Origin: DATLGD01 sp035540755
GTDB taxonomy: Bacteria; Actinomycetota; Actinomycetes; Mycobacteriales; SCTD01
NCBI GenBank assembly: GCA_035540755.1
Contig: DATLGD010000146.1
Location: 1-21,167 of the forward strand
Reading direction: 5' to 3'
DNA: 21,167 nt
Below are positions 13,184 to 18,973 of this stretch, one piece after another. Each line of letters opens with the position of its first letter. Positions within the stretch are counted from its first letter, which is position 1. Made by a program: the position numbers and the translations under genes. Under the pieces are notes generated by a model. That model was not told where the DNA came from. It searched no databases and saw only the letters and a program-made list of their open reading frames with translations.

Positions 13184-13585
13184 TCAGACCGCCCCGGTGC
13201 GGCTCCAGACCTCCCGCAGGTCCGCGGGCACCGGCGTCGGACGCCCCTCGCCGTCGACGAGGACGTAGGTGGTGCGCACGGTGCAGCAGGTCCGGTCGCC
13301 GACGCGGACCGCGAAGGCGACGACGAAGCTCGTCCGGCCCACCCGCTCGGTGCCGACGTCGATCTCGACGACGTCGCCGTACCGGGCGGACGACGTCCAG
13401 TCCAGGGTGCTCGAGACCACCAGGGTGTCGAGCCCCCGGGCCAGCAGCGCGGCGTAGTCGGCCCCCGTCGCCGCGAACCAGCCGGTGACCGCCTCGTCGC
13501 ACCAGGTCAGGTAGTGGGCGTGAAAGACGATGCCCTGCTGGTCGCACTCGACGTAGCGGACCGGCGCGATCCAGGCAGGCGGCAC
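13184..13585 (-). CDS. acyl-CoA thioesterase, 4HBT hotdog family
   Basis: A 133-residue single-hotdog thioesterase (YbgC/FadM-like). The active-site region VRYVECDQQGIVFHAHYLTWCDEA (residues 9-32) has the catalytic Asp15, the GxVxHxxY pattern and the Glu31 that closes the helix cap. The beta-sheet core follows (SSTLDWTSSARYGDVVEIDV, GRTSFVVAFAVRVG, TVRTTYVLVD). It hydrolyses an acyl-CoA thioester in the cytoplasm; chain specificity cannot be read. The GTG start stands two bases after the stop codon of the hemolysin III gene, so the pair is an operon and translation is probably coupled. A far longer open frame on this strand crosses antisense to pckG and is not coding. Confidence 0.88.
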   Translation of the reverse strand: MPPAWIAPVRYVECDQQGIVFHAHYLTWCDEAVTGWFAATGADYAALLARGLDTLVVSSTLDWTSSARYGDVVEIDVGTERVGRTSFVVAFAVRVGDRTCCTVRTTYVLVDGEGRPTPVPADLREVWSRTGAV

Positions 13586-13587
13586 GG

Positions 13588-14343
13588 TCAGGCCGAGGCG
13601 CCGTAGGTGGCGAAGGAGACGGCCACGTAGTGCACGGCGAAGGCGGCGAGGGTGAACGCGTGGAACACCTCGTGGAAGCCGAACCAGCGGGGCGACGGGT
13701 CGGGGCGCTGGGTCGCGTAGACGATCGCGCCCACGCTGTAGAGCAGGCCGCCGACCAGCAGCAGCACGAGCACGTGCAGCCCGCCGGCAGCGAGGATCTG
13801 CGGCAGGAAGGCGACGGCGACCCAGCCGAGCGCCATGTACAGCGCGACGAACAGCCACTTGGCCGGGCGGCGCAGGACGTTGCGGAGCACGATCCCGACC
13901 GCGGCCCCGCCCCAGACCACGCCGAGCACGGTCCACCGGGCGGCCCCCTCCAGCAGCAGCAGGCCGAACGGCGTGTACGTGCCGGCGATGAGGATGAAGA
14001 TCATCGAGTGGTCGAGCCGCTTCATCACCTCGTGGGAGCGCCCGCTCCACGAGCCGCGGTGGTAGGCCGCCGACGTCCCGAACAGCAGGGCCACGCTGAC
14101 GGCGTAGACGAGCGCGGCGGTGCGCGCCCGGCCGCCGTCGGCCAGCGCCACCAGCGCCGTGCCGGTCACGAGGCTGACGGCGAAGGCGGCCTCGTGCAGG
14201 ACCCCGCGCAGCCGCGGCTTGATCCGCTCGGCGACGGCGTGCGCGCGATCCTCGACCCGGGTCACGGTGCGCTCGGCAGCACGCCGGGCGTCGTTGAGCC
14301 CCTCCTCCAGGCGGGCGCCGACGTCGCTGCGGGAGTCCGTCAC
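13588..14343 (-). CDS. trhA: TrhA/hemolysin III family membrane protein (PAQR fold)
   Basis: A 251-residue protein of the hemolysin III/PAQR family with seven predicted membrane helices from about residue 50. The conserved zinc-site pattern is complete: Ser91 and His95 in GTSAAYHRG, Asp111 in MKRLDHSMIF, and His224 with His228 in GFHEVFHAF. Bacterial members (YqfA/TrhA) affect membrane energetics and fluidity; haemolysis is not implied. It differs by a 45-residue charged N-terminal extension (RLEEGLNDARRAAERTVTRV) that is probably helical. The GTG start has GACAAT six bases upstream and no ribosome site, so it is probably leaderless. It heads an operon with the thioesterase and diverges from pckG. 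Confidence 0.93.
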   Translation of the reverse strand: MTDSRSDVGARLEEGLNDARRAAERTVTRVEDRAHAVAERIKPRLRGVLHEAAFAVSLVTGTALVALADGGRARTAALVYAVSVALLFGTSAAYHRGSWSGRSHEVMKRLDHSMIFILIAGTYTPFGLLLLEGAARWTVLGVVWGGAAVGIVLRNVLRRPAKWLFVALYMALGWVAVAFLPQILAAGGLHVLVLLLVGGLLYSVGAIVYATQRPDPSPRWFGFHEVFHAFTLAAFAVHYVAVSFATYGASA

Positions 14344-14428
14344 GGCGCCATTGTCCCCGGATCGCCGCGACGCACCCGCTGGGCCCCCGGGTGCCAGACC
14401 TCACAGCGACGTGTCCGATCTGCGGCGG

Positions 14429-14434
14429 TAACAT
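14429..14434 (+). promoter_or_regulatory. possible -10 element of pckG
   Basis: TAACAT fits the actinobacterial -10 form TANNNT and stands in the 184-bp divergent region between trhA and pckG. It would give a start point near 14441 and a leader of roughly 87 nt. No convincing -35 element is seen. Confidence 0.35.
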
Positions 14435-14487
14435 CCCCGGATCGGCCCGGACAGGTCTCCACGCTCCGGTGACCTCGACCGCGACGT

Positions 14488-14507
14488 TTCGTGACAGGGC
14501 CCACGAA
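14488..14507 (+). promoter_or_regulatory. inverted repeat TTCGTG-N8-CACGAA in the pckG leader
   Basis: TTCGTG (14488-14493) and CACGAA (14502-14507) are exact reverse complements separated by eight bases, 20 bp in all, ending 20 bp before the pckG ATG. The arms sit just upstream of the ribosome site (GGAGAGGA). It has the size and symmetry of a dimeric regulator site; in RNA it would form a weak hairpin. Either use would affect pckG only, since it is far from the trhA start. Confidence 0.45.
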
Positions 14508-14527
14508 CCTCGACGGAGAGGAACCTC

Positions 14528-16354
14528 ATGACGACCGCGTCCACCATCCCCGGCCTGGATCAGGCGCCCACCAAGAACGCGAAGCTGATCGCGTGGGTGC
14601 GGGAGATCGCCGAGCTGACCCAGCCGGACAAGGTCGAGTGGTGTGACGGCTCCGAGGACGAGTGGCACCGCATGACACGGCTGCTCGTCGACGCCGGCAC
14701 GTTCGTGAAGCTCGACGAGAGCAAGCGCCCGAACAGCTTCTACGCCAAGAGCGACCCCTCCGACGTCGCGCGCGTCGAGGACCGCACCTACATCTGCTCG
14801 AACGACGAGGCTGACGCCGGCCCCACGAACAACTGGGTCGAGCCGTCGGAGATGCGGGCGACCCTCAAGCCGCTGTTCGAGGGCTCGATGCGCGGCCGCA
14901 CGATGTACGTCGTCCCGTTCTGCATGGGTCCGCTCGGCTCGAAGATCTCCCAGCTCGGCATCGAGCTCACCGACTCGCCGTACGTCGTCACCAACATGCG
15001 GATCATGACCCGGATGGGGCAGGCGGCGCTGGACGAGATCGGCGAGGACGGCTTCTTCGTCCCGGCCGTGCACACCGTCGGCGCGCCGCTCGAGCCGGGC
15101 CAGCAGGACGTGCCGTGGCCCTGCAACAGCACCAAGTACATCGTCCACTACCCCGAGACCCGCGAGATCTGGTCCTACGGGTCGGGCTACGGCGGCAACG
15201 CCCTGCTCGGCAAGAAGTGCTACGCGCTGCGCATCGCGTCGGTGATGGCCCGCGACGAGGGCTGGATGGCCGAGCACATGCTCGTGCTGAAGCTCACCTC
15301 GCCCGAGGGCGACGTCCGCTACGTCACCGCCGCCTTCCCGAGCGCCTGCGGCAAGACCAACCTGGCGATGCTCCAGCCCACCATCCCGGGCTGGAAGGTC
15401 GAGACCGTCGGCGACGACATCGCGTGGATGCGGTTCGGCGAGGACGGGCGCCTGTACGCCATCAACCCCGAGGCGGGCTTCTTCGGCGTCGCCCCGGGCA
15501 CCGGCGAGGACACCAACGCCAACGCCGTGCAGACCTTCTGGGGCAACAGCATCTTCACCAACGTCGCGCTGACCGACGACGGCGACGTGTGGTGGGAGGG
15601 CCTGACCGAGCAGCCGCCCGCGCACCTGACCGACTGGAAGGGCAACGACTGGACGCCGGAGTCCGACACCCCGGCGGCGCACCCGAACGCCCGCTTCACC
15701 ACGCCGGCCGGTCAGTGCCCGACCATCGCGCCGGAGTGGGAGGACCCGAAGGGCGTGCCGGTCGACGCGATCCTGTTCGGCGGGCGCCGCGCCTCCGCCG
15801 TCCCGCTGGTCACCGAGGCCTTCGACTGGCAGCACGGCGTCTTCCTGGGCTCGACGGTGTCCTCCGAGACCACCGCTGCCGCCGCCGGCGCCATCGGCCA
15901 GCTGCGCCGCGACCCCTTCGCCATGCTGCCGTTCTGCGGCTACAACATGGGCGACTACATGGGCCACTGGCTCGAGATCGGCAAGGCGACCTCGCCGGAG
16001 AAGCTGCCCCGCATCTACTACGTCAACTGGTTCCGCAAGAGCCCCGAGGGCAAGTGGCTGTGGCCCGGGTTCGGGGAGAACAGCCGCGTCCTGAAGTGGA
16101 TCGTCGAGCGGCTCGAGGGCAAGCGCGACGGCGTCGAGACGCCGATCGGCGTCCTGCCGACCAAGGCGGAGCTCGACCTGGAGGGCCTCGACATCCCGGC
16201 CGAGGACCTCGACCTGCTCCTGTCGGTGGACCCGGAGGTCTGGAAGCAGGAGGCCGGGCTCATCCCCGAGTTCTTCGCCCAGTTCGGCGACCACCTCCCG
16301 AGCGAGCTGACCGAGGAGCACCGCAAGCTGCTGGAGCGCCTCGAGCAGGCCTGA
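14528..16354 (+). CDS. pckG: phosphoenolpyruvate carboxykinase (GTP)
   Basis: A complete 608-residue GTP-dependent PEPCK, the usual length for the family. It converts oxaloacetate and GTP to phosphoenolpyruvate, GDP and CO2 in gluconeogenesis. The kinase motif is FPSACGKTNLAM with SACGKTN at residues 272-278, including the reactive Cys274 and Lys276. The metal- and nucleotide-binding stretch ETVGDDIAWMRFGEDG follows, then FGGRRASAVPLV and the C-terminal NWFRKSPEGKWLWPGFGENSRVL. GGAGAGGA lies about seven bases before the ATG. It is monocistronic: a 184-bp divergent region with an inverted repeat precedes it and tandem hairpin repeats follow 28 nt after the stop. Codon use is uniformly GC-rich, as in its neighbours, so there is no sign of transfer. 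Confidence 0.98.
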   Translation: MTTASTIPGLDQAPTKNAKLIAWVREIAELTQPDKVEWCDGSEDEWHRMTRLLVDAGTFVKLDESKRPNSFYAKSDPSDVARVEDRTYICSNDEADAGPTNNWVEPSEMRATLKPLFEGSMRGRTMYVVPFCMGPLGSKISQLGIELTDSPYVVTNMRIMTRMGQAALDEIGEDGFFVPAVHTVGAPLEPGQQDVPWPCNSTKYIVHYPETREIWSYGSGYGGNALLGKKCYALRIASVMARDEGWMAEHMLVLKLTSPEGDVRYVTAAFPSACGKTNLAMLQPTIPGWKVETVGDDIAWMRFGEDGRLYAINPEAGFFGVAPGTGEDTNANAVQTFWGNSIFTNVALTDDGDVWWEGLTEQPPAHLTDWKGNDWTPESDTPAAHPNARFTTPAGQCPTIAPEWEDPKGVPVDAILFGGRRASAVPLVTEAFDWQHGVFLGSTVSSETTAAAAGAIGQLRRDPFAMLPFCGYNMGDYMGHWLEIGKATSPEKLPRIYYVNWFRKSPEGKWLWPGFGENSRVLKWIVERLEGKRDGVETPIGVLPTKAELDLEGLDIPAEDLDLLLSVDPEVWKQEAGLIPEFFAQFGDHLPSELTEEHRKLLERLEQA

Positions 16355-16381
16355 CCCGCCCGCCTCGACCGAACCCCTGCA

Positions 16382-16403
16382 CCGTCAGGAGCCCTCCCGA
16401 CGG
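16382..16403 (+). terminator. hairpin repeat family 1, copy A, behind pckG
   Basis: CCGTCAGGAG and CTCCCGACGG pair around a CC centre with one A/C mismatch. It begins 28 nt after the pckG stop. The core GTCAGGAGCCCTCCCGAC is the same as in copy B and one base different from the copy behind the ABC permease. Termination is inferred from place and structure. Confidence 0.65.
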
Positions 16404-16444
16404 CCACTGCACCCCAGCTAACCGCCGCAGCCCCTCCACCACGC

Positions 16445-16468
16445 CCCGTCAGGAGCCCTCCCGACGGG
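16445..16468 (+). terminator. hairpin repeat family 1, copy B, behind pckG
   Basis: CCCGTCAGGAG and CTCCCGACGGG pair around CC, again with the single A/C mismatch. The 18-bp core is identical to copy A, 63 bp upstream. Two closely spaced copies in the same direction suggest a reinforced tandem terminator, or a repeat that copies itself. Confidence 0.65.
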
Positions 16469-16485
16469 CGGCGAGCCCCCCGAAC

Positions 16486-16507
16486 CCGTCAGGAGGGCTC
16501 CGGGCGG
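16486..16507 (+). repeat. hairpin repeat family 1, diverged copy C
   Basis: The left arm CCCGTCAGGAG is identical to that of copy B, but the centre is GG and the right arm is CTCCGGGCGG. The stem still forms with one mismatch and one G-T pair. It ends about 20 bp before the TAGTCT promoter candidate of the next gene. Confidence 0.55.
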
Positions 16508-16526
16508 AGTGGGTGAGGGGCGGCGC

Positions 16527-16532
16527 TAGTCT
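16527..16532 (+). promoter_or_regulatory. possible -10 element of the Z-prenyl diphosphate synthase gene
   Basis: TAGTCT fits TANNNT and lies 47 bp before the GTG start, just downstream of the repeat cluster. It would give a leader of about 40 nt with the GGGGAGGG ribosome site. No clear -35 element. Confidence 0.35.
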
Positions 16533-16578
16533 GCCGTCGCGCCGCGAGCCGGCGGCGCAGTCGTCGGGGAGGGTCGGC

Positions 16579-17349
16579 GTGGGGCTGCGCGACCTCGCCT
16601 ACACGGCGTACGAGCGCCGCCTGGCCCGCTGGCTGGTCACGTCCGGGGCGCCGGTGCCCAAGCACGTGGGCGTCATCCTCGACGGCAACCGTCGCTGGGC
16701 GAGGGCCATGGGCGAGACCAGCGCCGCCGGTCACCAGCGCGGCGCGGACAAGATCGTCGACCTGCTCCGCTGGTGCGACGACGCCGGCGTCGAGCTGGTC
16801 ACGCTGTGGCTGCTGTCGACGGACAACCTGGCCCGGCCCGAGCGCGAGCTGGCGCCGCTGCTCACGATCATCACCGACGTCGTCGCCGACCTCGCCCGGC
16901 CCGAGAACCGGTGGACGCTGCGCGTCGTCGGCGCCCTCGACCTGCTGCCGGCCGAGACCGCACGCCGGCTCAAGGAGGCCGCCGCGGGCACGGCCGGTCG
17001 TCCGGGCGTCCAGGTGAACGTCGCGATCGGCTACGGCGGCCGCCGCGAGATCGCCGACGCCGTCCGCGCGCTGCTGCAGGCGCACGCCGCCGAGGGGCGG
17101 AGCCTCGAGGAGGTGGCCGAGCTGCTCGACGTCGAGCACATCTCCGAGCACCTCTACACCCGCGGCCAGCCCGACCCTGATCTCGTCATCCGCACCAGCG
17201 GCGAGCAGCGGCTGTCGGGCTTCCTGCTGTGGCAGAGCGCGCACAGCGAGTTCTGGTTCTGCGAGGCCTACTGGCCCGACTTCCGCCGCGTCGACTTCCT
17301 GCGCGCCCTGCGCGCCTACGCCGCCCGCCAGCGCCGCTACGGCACCTGA
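16579..17349 (+). CDS. short-type cis-prenyltransferase (Z-farnesyl diphosphate synthase, Rv1086-like)
   Basis: A 256-residue cis-prenyltransferase. The diphosphate-binding motif is HVGVILDGNRRWARAMG with catalytic Asp35, and the second conserved block is IRTSGEQRLSGFLLWQSAHSE (from residue 204), followed by the usual WPDFR-type end. Members add isopentenyl diphosphate units in cis to allylic diphosphates to make polyprenyl carriers for the cell wall. From memory, the sequence follows M. tuberculosis Rv1086, the short Z,E-farnesyl diphosphate synthase (shared LLSTDNL/LLSTENL, NVAIGYGGRREI, ISEHLYTRGQPDPDLVIRTSGEQRL), more closely than the long-chain UppS (Rv2361c). Chain length is thus inferred as C15; undecaprenyl synthase is the alternative. 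GTG at 16579 is fixed by GGGGAGGG upstream. Hairpin repeats follow the stop codon. Confidence 0.9.
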   Translation: MGLRDLAYTAYERRLARWLVTSGAPVPKHVGVILDGNRRWARAMGETSAAGHQRGADKIVDLLRWCDDAGVELVTLWLLSTDNLARPERELAPLLTIITDVVADLARPENRWTLRVVGALDLLPAETARRLKEAAAGTAGRPGVQVNVAIGYGGRREIADAVRALLQAHAAEGRSLEEVAELLDVEHISEHLYTRGQPDPDLVIRTSGEQRLSGFLLWQSAHSEFWFCEAYWPDFRRVDFLRALRAYAARQRRYGT

Positions 17350-17367
17350 CCCCCTGCGTCCGCCTCC

Positions 17368-17411
17368 TGATGTCAGAAGCCGGGAGAGGCGTGAGGCGGC
17401 GCTTGTCTGAC
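17368..17411 (+). repeat. repeat family 2, copy 1 (stem-loop behind the prenyltransferase gene)
   Basis: The core GTCAGAAGCCGGGAGAGG opens a stem whose arm GTCAGA (17372-17377) pairs with TCTGAC (17406-17411), extended by a T-G pair. AAGC/GCTT and GCCG/CGGC inside can lengthen the stem. It lies 18 nt after the stop codon, so a terminator role is likely. The first 25 bases match copy 2 at 23 positions. Confidence 0.6.
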
Positions 17412-17441
17412 GCAACGGGTCGGCGGCGTGGATCGAACCTG

Positions 17442-17488
17442 TGACGTCAGAAGTCGGGAGAGGCGTCGGGCGCGGGACTGCTGACGTC
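17442..17488 (+). repeat. repeat family 2, copy 2
   Basis: The core GTCAGAAGTCGGGAGAGG repeats copy 1 with single changes. The arm GACGTCAG (17443-17450) pairs perfectly with CTGACGTC (17481-17488). The loop sequence differs from copy 1 but the closing stem is kept, and the T-G pair of copy 1 is C-G here. Confidence 0.6.
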
Positions 17489-17544
17489 CGCGGAGTTCAC
17501 CAGGTCGCGCCGCGTGTCGCACGCCCCCCGGGTCGGGCGCGTCC

Positions 17545-17550
17545 TAGCGT
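17545..17550 (+). promoter_or_regulatory. possible -10 element of phoH2
   Basis: TAGCGT fits TANNNT in an otherwise GC-only stretch. Transcription from about 17557 would give a leader of about 124 nt that contains both palindromes in front of the gene. No clear -35 is seen. Confidence 0.35.
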
Positions 17551-17594
17551 CCGGGGCAGCGGTCGGCACCGCGTCGCCCGCCCGGGAGGCCTCC

Positions 17595-17653
17595 ACGTGC
17601 GCACGTCAGCGCGAGAGGGGGCCGGGAACCGGCCTCCGAGGCCCGGTCCCGGC
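17595..17653 (+). promoter_or_regulatory. structured leader of phoH2: 12-bp palindrome plus strong hairpin
   Basis: ACGTGCGCACGT (17595-17606) is a perfect 12-bp palindrome. Downstream, GCCGGGAACCGGCC (17621-17634) can pair with GGCCCGGTCCCGGC (17640-17653) at 12 of 14 positions around a five-base loop. The hairpin ends about 15 bases before the ribosome site (GGCGAGGG). It could attenuate transcription, mask translation or stabilise the mRNA; none is shown. Confidence 0.45.
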
Positions 17654-17680
17654 TCCGGCTAGCCGACGGCGAGGGCTCCC

Positions 17681-18970
17681 ATGACCGGCACCACCACGTA
17701 CGTGCTCGACACCTCCGTGCTGCTGTCCGACCCGGGAGCGATCAGCCGCTTCGACGAGCACGAGGTCGTGCTGCCGCTCGTCGTCGTCAGCGAGCTCGAG
17801 GGCAAGCGCGACCACCCCGAGCTCGGCTGGTTCGCCCGGCAGTCCCTGCGCCTGCTCGACGACCTGCGGGTGCGGCACGGGCGCCTCGACCAGCCGATCC
17901 CGGTCGGCCAGGGCACGCTGCGGGTGGAGCTGAACCACGTCGACGCGTCGGGCCTGCCGGCCGGCTTGCGCGGCACCGACGGCGACAGCCGCATCCTCGC
18001 CGTCGCCGCGAACCTCTCGGCCGAGGGCTGCGACGTCGTCCTCGTCAGCAAGGACCTCCCGCTGCGGGTCAAGGCCGCCTCCATCGGGCTGACGGCAGAG
18101 GAGTACCGCGCCGAGCTCGCCGTCAGCACCGGCTGGACCGGCATGGACGAGCTGGAGGTCGCCGGCGCCGACCTCGACACCCTCTACGCCGAGGGCCGCC
18201 TCGACCTCGAGGCCGCTCGCGAGCTGCCGACCCACACCGGTTTGGTGCTGCTGTCGGAGCGCGGCAGCGGCCTCGGTCGGGTCGCGCCGGACAAGTCGGT
18301 GCGCCTGGTGCGCGGCGACCGCGACGCCTTCGGCCTGCACGGGCGCTCGGCCGAGCAGCGGGTGGCCATCGACCTGCTGCTCGACCCCGACGTCGGCATC
18401 GTCTCCCTCGGCGGCCGCGCAGGCACCGGCAAGTCCGCACTGGCCCTGTGCGCCGGCCTCGAGTCGGTGATGGAGCGGCGGGCGCACAAGAAGGTGGTCG
18501 TGTTCCGGCCGCTGTTCGCCGTCGGCGGGCAGGAGCTCGGCTACCTGCCGGGCGACAGCGCCGAGAAGATGGCGCCCTGGGCCCAGGCGGTCTTCGACAC
18601 CCTCGGTGCGTTGGTCGCTCCCGAGGTGGTCGAGGAGGTGATGGCCCGCGGCCTGCTGGAGGTGCTGCCGCTCACCCACATCCGCGGTCGCTCGCTGCAC
18701 GACGCGTTCGTCGTCGTCGACGAGGCGCAGTCGCTCGAGCGCGGCGTCCTGCTCACCGTGCTGTCGCGGCTCGGCCAGGGCTCGCGGGTGGTGCTCACCC
18801 ACGACGTCGCGCAGCGCGACAACCTGCGGGTGGGGCGGCACGACGGCGTCGCCGCGGTCATCGAGACCCTGCGCGGCCACCCGCTGTTCGCGCACGTGAC
18901 GCTGACCCGCTCCGAGCGGTCACCGATCGCGGCGCTGGTCACCGAGATGCTCGAGGACCTGCACCTGTAG
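17681..18970 (+). CDS. phoH2: PhoH2: PIN-domain ribonuclease fused to a PhoH ATPase
   Basis: A 429-residue two-domain protein. The N-terminal PIN nuclease domain (about 1-145) has all acidic metal ligands: Asp10 in YVLDTSVLL, Glu38 in VVSELEGKRD, Asp102 in GTDGDSRILA and Asp125 in LVSKDLPLR. The C-terminal PhoH ATPase (about 225-429) has Walker A GGRAGTGKSAL with Lys251 and Walker B FVVVDEAQ with Asp347 and Glu348, plus ALCAGLESVMERR and VVFRPLFAVGGQELGYLPG of the PhoH core. PhoH2 proteins such as Rv1095 act as ATP-driven RNA unwinding and cleaving enzymes. In mycobacteria an upstream antitoxin gene, phoAT, is described; no convincing equivalent is found here. GGCGAGGG precedes the ATG. The 3' end meets the GlgC-like gene with a 3-bp gap. 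Confidence 0.95.
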   Translation: MTGTTTYVLDTSVLLSDPGAISRFDEHEVVLPLVVVSELEGKRDHPELGWFARQSLRLLDDLRVRHGRLDQPIPVGQGTLRVELNHVDASGLPAGLRGTDGDSRILAVAANLSAEGCDVVLVSKDLPLRVKAASIGLTAEEYRAELAVSTGWTGMDELEVAGADLDTLYAEGRLDLEAARELPTHTGLVLLSERGSGLGRVAPDKSVRLVRGDRDAFGLHGRSAEQRVAIDLLLDPDVGIVSLGGRAGTGKSALALCAGLESVMERRAHKKVVVFRPLFAVGGQELGYLPGDSAEKMAPWAQAVFDTLGALVAPEVVEEVMARGLLEVLPLTHIRGRSLHDAFVVVDEAQSLERGVLLTVLSRLGQGSRVVLTHDVAQRDNLRVGRHDGVAAVIETLRGHPLFAHVTLTRSERSPIAALVTEMLEDLHL

Positions 18971-18973
18971 GCC

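Larger units (their letters stand above)
17350..17680 (+). other. 331-bp intergenic region with repeat family 2 and the phoH2 leader
   Basis: No gene is supported here. The first half has two copies of a 25-bp repeat that each open a hairpin (17368-17411 and 17442-17488). The second half has a TAGCGT -10 candidate, a 12-bp palindrome and a strong hairpin in front of phoH2. A frame of 73 codons at 17441-17662 exists, but it starts inside a repeat, has no ribosome site and shows no codon pattern of a real protein. Confidence 0.7.

Noticed and set aside
13184..16321. A 1045-codon open frame on the minus strand
   Set aside because: Its first 900 codons run antisense through pckG and trhA. It is open only because GC-rich codons seldom give stops on the opposite strand; only the last 134 codons are a real gene (thioesterase).
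16579..17349. Undecaprenyl diphosphate synthase (uppS) as the firm name
   Set aside because: Sequence features follow the short Rv1086 type more closely, so the gene symbol was left empty.
17429..17440. tRNA T-arm-like string on the minus strand (GGTTCGATCC)
   Set aside because: The T loop would be one base short for a paired stem, and no anticodon arm, D arm or acceptor stem can be found around it.
17441..17662. 73-codon frame just before phoH2 as a possible antitoxin (phoAT) gene
   Set aside because: It starts inside a repeat copy, has no ribosome site, runs through the leader hairpin and has low-complexity composition. It is kept only as a point to test.
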